A program made the position numbers and the translations under genes. From the NCBI GenBank assembly GCA_026874595.1, contig CM049317.1, positions 50,062,401 through 50,126,400 of the forward strand: DNA of 64,000 bases, given 5' to 3'. How positions within the stretch are numbered: position 1 is the stretch's first letter; each line of letters opens with the position of its first letter. Source of the DNA: Sipunculus nudus. Its lineage: Eukaryota; Annelida; Sipuncula; Golfingiida; Sipunculidae. Below are positions 59,976-64,000 of the stretch, piece by piece. Under the pieces are notes generated by a model that was given only the letters and a program-made list of their open reading frames with translations, had not been told where the DNA came from and did not search any database.

Positions 59976-61439
59976 TCCTGGGGCTGAGGGGGGTCCTGTG
60001 TGCAATCATATGTCCCCTAAATTTGATTTCTGATCCAGGTAGGACACCCTTATCGGAGTAAAAAAAACTTGGGTAGACATCCTGGATCGTGGGCAGAAAG
60101 GGTGGAATTCAAGATGGCGTCCAAGATGGTCGTAGAACCATTGAATCATATATACTCGAAAAGTAATTGAGGTAGGGGAATGATTTTGGTGTCTTTTCCT
60201 ATGTTTTCAGGTCAAAGAATCTATTGAAACCATTTCCATGACAATAACGTATTTGGTTTCGGTGGTATTCAATATGGCTGCCAATATGGCCGCCGTACCA
60301 TAAAATCCTACATAACTCAAAAAGAAGTTGAGGTAGGGGAATGATTCTGGTGTCTTTGCCTATGTTTTCAATGTCAAGGAATCTATTGAAACCATTTCCA
60401 AGACAATACCATTTTTGATTACGGTTAAATTCAATATGGCTGCCAATATGGCCGCCGTACCATAAAATCATACATAACTCAAAAAGCAATTGAAGTAAGG
60501 GAATGATTTTGGTGTCTTTGTCTATGTTTTCAAGGTCAAAGAATCTATTGAACCCATTTCCGAGACAATACCGTGCTTGTTTACACTAGATTCAATATCG
60601 CTGTCAATATGGCCGCCGTACCATAAAATCATACATAATTCAAAAAGTAATTGAGGTAAGGGAATGATTGGCTTTGCCTTTGTCTCAATATGGCTGCCAA
60701 AATGGCCGCTGTACCATTGAATTGCATAAGACAAGCCAAGGAATCAAGGTAGGGGGTATATGTTGGTATTATCGTCTATGTTTTAGGGCCCAGGAGTCTC
60801 TTTTAATTATTTCAAAACTATACTGTTATTGGTTAAGGGGATATTTAATATGGCTGCAAAGAGAGCAACCAATGAACCATTGGATCATGTATAACAATCC
60901 AAGGAATTAAAGTAGGGGTTGATATTTTAATGTCTTTAACTATGTTTACAGGGTCAATAATCTATTTAAACCCTTTTTCAAGACAGTACTGGATTTGGTT
61001 ATCGTGATATTCATTATGGCTGCCATTACAGCCACTGTACCATTGCACCATGTCTGACTATCCACGGAATTAAGGTAGGGGATGATATTTCGATGTCTTG
61101 CCTATGTTTTAAGGGTTAAAGGATCTATTGAAACTATTTTAAAGAATATACGGTACTGGGTTATGGTAAAACTCAACATGATTATCATTATGGCTACCAA
61201 TATAGCAGCTGCACAATTGAATCATGAGTAACTCACTAAAGAATCGAGAAAAGAATGATTTTGTTGTCTTTTGTTAAATTTTCAATGGTAAAAAACGACC
61301 ATTATCATCATCAGGCCGGTATCTTTTCAGGCTAAAGTGGAATTCAATATGGCTCCGGCCATGTCATTGAATCATCCAAAATTCACCAAGGAATGCAGCT
61401 TGGTGATTGATTTGGGGGTCTACAAGGTCAAGTTATCTC

Positions 61440-61816
61440 TTGAAATTATTTGGTCGATAAAGTATATTGTAGACAATTGCTTTATTGTTGTTGCTTTGGT
61501 ACAGTGGTCCAAATTCGCTAGTAACGCCATTTCCAGTCAAGACATGAATGGCTGGAAGAACATAAATATAAGCTGGCCGACTCTTCTGTCGGATCATGAA
61601 TTGGAATATACCTCGTTTTTGTCTCCAGTTCTCCCTCTGAGCCACAGTTCATTAAGTCCACTTGACACAAACAGATGTGAAAAGCACAATACAAGTACAA
61701 TAACATCTGTTTTACCAGCTATGATAAGGATCTGTTTCAGCTCATTTCCTACCCCAAAAGAGGACAAGAGGAATGATTGGGACATCCGCCTCTTCATGAT
61801 CAGAGACTAATGCAGG
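61440..61816 (-). pseudogene. Decayed fragment of a PIN/XPG-like ORF common in invertebrate repeats
   Basis: With frameshifts the minus strand reads SDHEEADVPIIPLVLFW, then AGKTDVIVLVLCFSHLF, NELWLRG, TRYIPIHD and VLPAIHVLTGNGVTSEFG. From memory this follows the order S-x-EEADT-x-II, TDVLVLL, LW, RYIPIH, LPAxHALTGCDTTSxF of a repeat-associated invertebrate protein with XPG/PIN-like acidic motifs. The TGCDT core is changed to TGNGV and at least two frameshifts are present, so it is dead. The plus-strand 157-codon ORF over the same DNA is its shadow. It lies in the centre of the foldback element and may be its old passenger gene. Confidence 0.5.
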
Positions 61817-62239
61817 ATGATGTGTGAGCGATCCATATTCTGACCGACTTTGTCTTAAGGGAAATATTAACCAACCTGCACTATTCTAGTGTAAAAAATA
61901 TTTCACAGTTTAATTTTATTATTTGATGATGGAGAGAAACTGTCCAGATCCATTACTTGTTTGGTGTCCAGAGAAATATTGCTAACAAAAACAGGAGTTT
62001 TCAATGTTGTTGTTCAAAATGAAACTTATACGTTGTGCAATTTGACACATATCCGAGCACAAAGCCCAGGAACTGTTCTAATAGTTCCCTAAAGAGGGTA
62101 ACACTGATTTTTTATTAATAATGTCATGACACCAACAACCCAGCCTGTTGGCATATGCGATTGTTCCACTGGCAGAACATCTTTTGCTCTGGATTTGTCA
62201 CAAGTTCTGTCATTTTTCATGTTTGTTGTTCTTTTAGCT

Positions 62240-63050
62240 CAGCAGACTGTACGTCATTTGCCTAGGCAATTGACCTTAAAAACAAGAAATTAGGACACTG
62301 TGATTTATATTCTACCGGCTATAGGAACAACAAAAAAAGTTATTTGTGCACCCTGAATGTCAGATTGGCACTTATAGTATCTAATAGGCCCAGAATCCTC
62401 TAATGCAACATGGGAGCTTCTGGAAAAATCTTCACGGAAATCTAAAGTTAATTCATCGTGACATATATTCTGCAAGCTACATGGCTAAAAGATGATCTTG
62501 AACACCCAGACAGTCTGACTGGGTTCAAATTGTGTCTGTAAACCCTAGAATATTTTAACCTGACATCCAGGGAAGTTCTGGGCAAATCTCCTTTGAAACC
62601 TGAAATTAGGTTCTGATATAACATCCATGTCGAATCCCTTGACTAGATCACTGTAATCTTAATGCTGTGAGCTAAAGGAAACGCATGAGTTTTACAGTGA
62701 AAGTCAGATTGGTACAAATAATTACAGTTTGACCTAGAATCTTCTCACATAAAATTTTAGGTCCACCCTAAATCCCCATCAACAATTGAAACTGGGTCAT
62801 GGTGATCTGTATTTTGTGAGCTACAAGCAGCAAATCTAATTTTGAGCACCCAGCAAGTCAGACAGGGCATATGTTTGATATGAAAAAAATGTCTTAGCTA
62901 AAGTAAAGGGAGGTCATTGTAATGTCTCCTTGTACATAAAAAAATAAAGTCAATGGGACATATGTTCTCCAAGACTTGTGAAAGAACATGATTTGAGCAC
63001 ACAATATGTTAGATGTACATGAGTTTTAGCAGTTATCAAAGAAACTTATA
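62240..63050 (+). repeat. AGGTCA-rich family fragment inside the foldback element
   Basis: Degenerate units with TCTAATGCAACATGGGAG, CATCGTGACATATATTCTGC and GGGTCATGGTGATCTGTATT match the subunits at 17.45-18.7 kb. It is nested in the interior of the large foldback element. Confidence 0.6.
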
Positions 63051-64000
63051 TTGGCAGCTAATGTAAACTCACACCAAAACCAAAAAAAAATAAAATTTCT
63101 TGAAAATAATTTTCAAGAATCCAGGACATTGAAAACATACGCAACGATACCAAACTGAATCCCCAACCTTAATTCCTTGGCTTATCAGACATGACTCAAC
63201 TGTTAAGAAGCCATAATTGCAGCCATATTGAACACACCATAACCAAATACTGTATTGTCTTGGAGTTGGTTTCAGTATATTCATTGACCCTGACAACAGG
63301 GAAAAAGATACCAAAATCAAACCCCTACCTCTATTCCATGGAGTGTCATACATGTTCAAATGTACAATGGCCATATTGACAGCCATATTAAATATCCCCA
63401 GAATCAAAACAGTATAGTATTGAAGATAATTTAAATAGTCTCCTGGGCCCTGAAAAACATAGACGATAACACCAAAATCAACCCCCTGCCTTGATTCCTT
63501 GGCTTGTCATTTGCGTTTCAATGGAACAGCGGCCATATTGGCAGCCATATTGAATATCACCGTAACCAAATACCGTACTGTCTTGGAAATGTTTTCAATA
63601 GATTTCTTGACCCTTAAAAGATAGGCAAAGACACCAAAATCATTCCTCTACCTCAGATACTTTTCGAGTTCGGTATGATTTTATGGTACGGCGGCCATAT
63701 TGGCAGCCATATTGAATATCTTCGAAACCAAATACTGTATTGTCTTGAAAATGGTTTCAATAGATTCCTTGACCCTGAAAATATAGGCAAAGACACCAGA
63801 ATCAATCCCCTATCCCAATAACTTTCCGAGTTATGTATGATTCAATGGTTCGGCGGCCATCTTGAACGCCATCATGAATTTCACCCTTTTTGCCCGCGAT
63901 CCAGGATGTCTACCCAAGTTTTTTTTTACTACTCTAAAGGTGTCCTACCTGGATCAGAAGTCAAAATTAGGGGACATACGATTGCACACAGGACCCCCTC

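Larger units (their letters stand above)
59977..64000. mobile_element. Large foldback element with ATGGCTGCCAATATGGCCGCC arms
   Basis: The left terminus (GGGGGTCCTGTGTGCAATCA, TATGTCCCCTAAATTTGA, CTTGGGTAGACATCCTGGAT) recurs in reverse complement at 63885-64000, the window edge. Arms of about 1 kb (59977-61300 and 63060-64000) are built of degenerate units of about 160 bp with AATATGGCTGCCAATATGGC, CGCCGTACCAT and AATCTATTGAAACCATTT. Between them lie a decayed minus-strand ORF (61.44-61.82 kb) and an AGGTCA-rich repeat fragment (62.24-63.05 kb). The right end runs to or just beyond the window, so target duplication cannot be checked. Confidence 0.75.

Noticed and set aside
60199-60734. Repeated minus-strand ORFs (LFELCMILWYGGHIGSHIE)
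   Set aside because: Translation of the 160-bp foldback arm units; repeat-driven, not a gene.
61337-61810. 157-codon plus-strand ORF
   Set aside because: Antisense shadow of the minus-strand PIN/XPG-like relic and of foldback repeat units; ATGGCTCCGGCCATG is part of the arm repeat.

Overview
This is AT-rich metazoan genomic DNA: intron-split genes with GT..AG junctions, AATAAA signals, microsatellites and several layers of old transposable elements. The dispersed repeats (AGGTCA-rich units ending in an AGCTATAGCGATCAC motif, ATGGCTGCCAATATGGCCGCC foldback arms, PHD-like and RT fragments) and the lineage-type C-type lectin receptor genes suggest a mollusc, probably a bivalve. That assignment is inference. 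No bacterial-style operons are present.

The central biology is a duplicated C-type-lectin-domain (CTLD) receptor locus. Gene 1 (7904-16688, +) can be followed through eight exons with matching phases. It gives a 503-residue type I membrane protein: signal peptide, two CTLDs, a Ser/Pro-rich stalk, one transmembrane helix and a 166-residue cytoplasmic tail with a Src-SH2-like YEEV motif. Gene 2 (42654-53467, +) is a full-length paralogue with the same exons, mostly of identical length. It is broken by a TAG in the signal-peptide exon, a lost splice donor, an 11-bp deletion, a 1-bp insertion and an interrupted last exon. A third, older copy survives only as transmembrane-exon and tail-exon relics at 1.83-2.51 kb.

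Each full-length CTLD gene is followed, in convergent orientation, by a small coiled-coil gene: 22.17-22.72 kb (broken) and 57.02-57.54 kb (frameshifted). The offset between partners is about 34.8 kb for both gene types, so the layout is best explained by a tandem segmental duplication of about 35 kb.

Between and inside these genes lie mobile elements. They include a Tigger/pogo-like DNA transposon remnant (33.45-41.35 kb) holding a nested foldback element made of ACATGT repeats (33.90-40.55 kb); a possible foldback element at 28.45-33.0 kb; a large foldback element at about 59.98 kb to the window end, carrying a decayed minus-strand ORF; a non-LTR reverse transcriptase fragment in a gene 2 intron; a tRNA-derived SINE next to a PHD-finger-like fragment; a 50-bp minisatellite; and a dispersed repeat family carrying hormone-response-element-like palindromes. 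Most of the remaining sequence is AT-rich noncoding DNA in which I see no gene.
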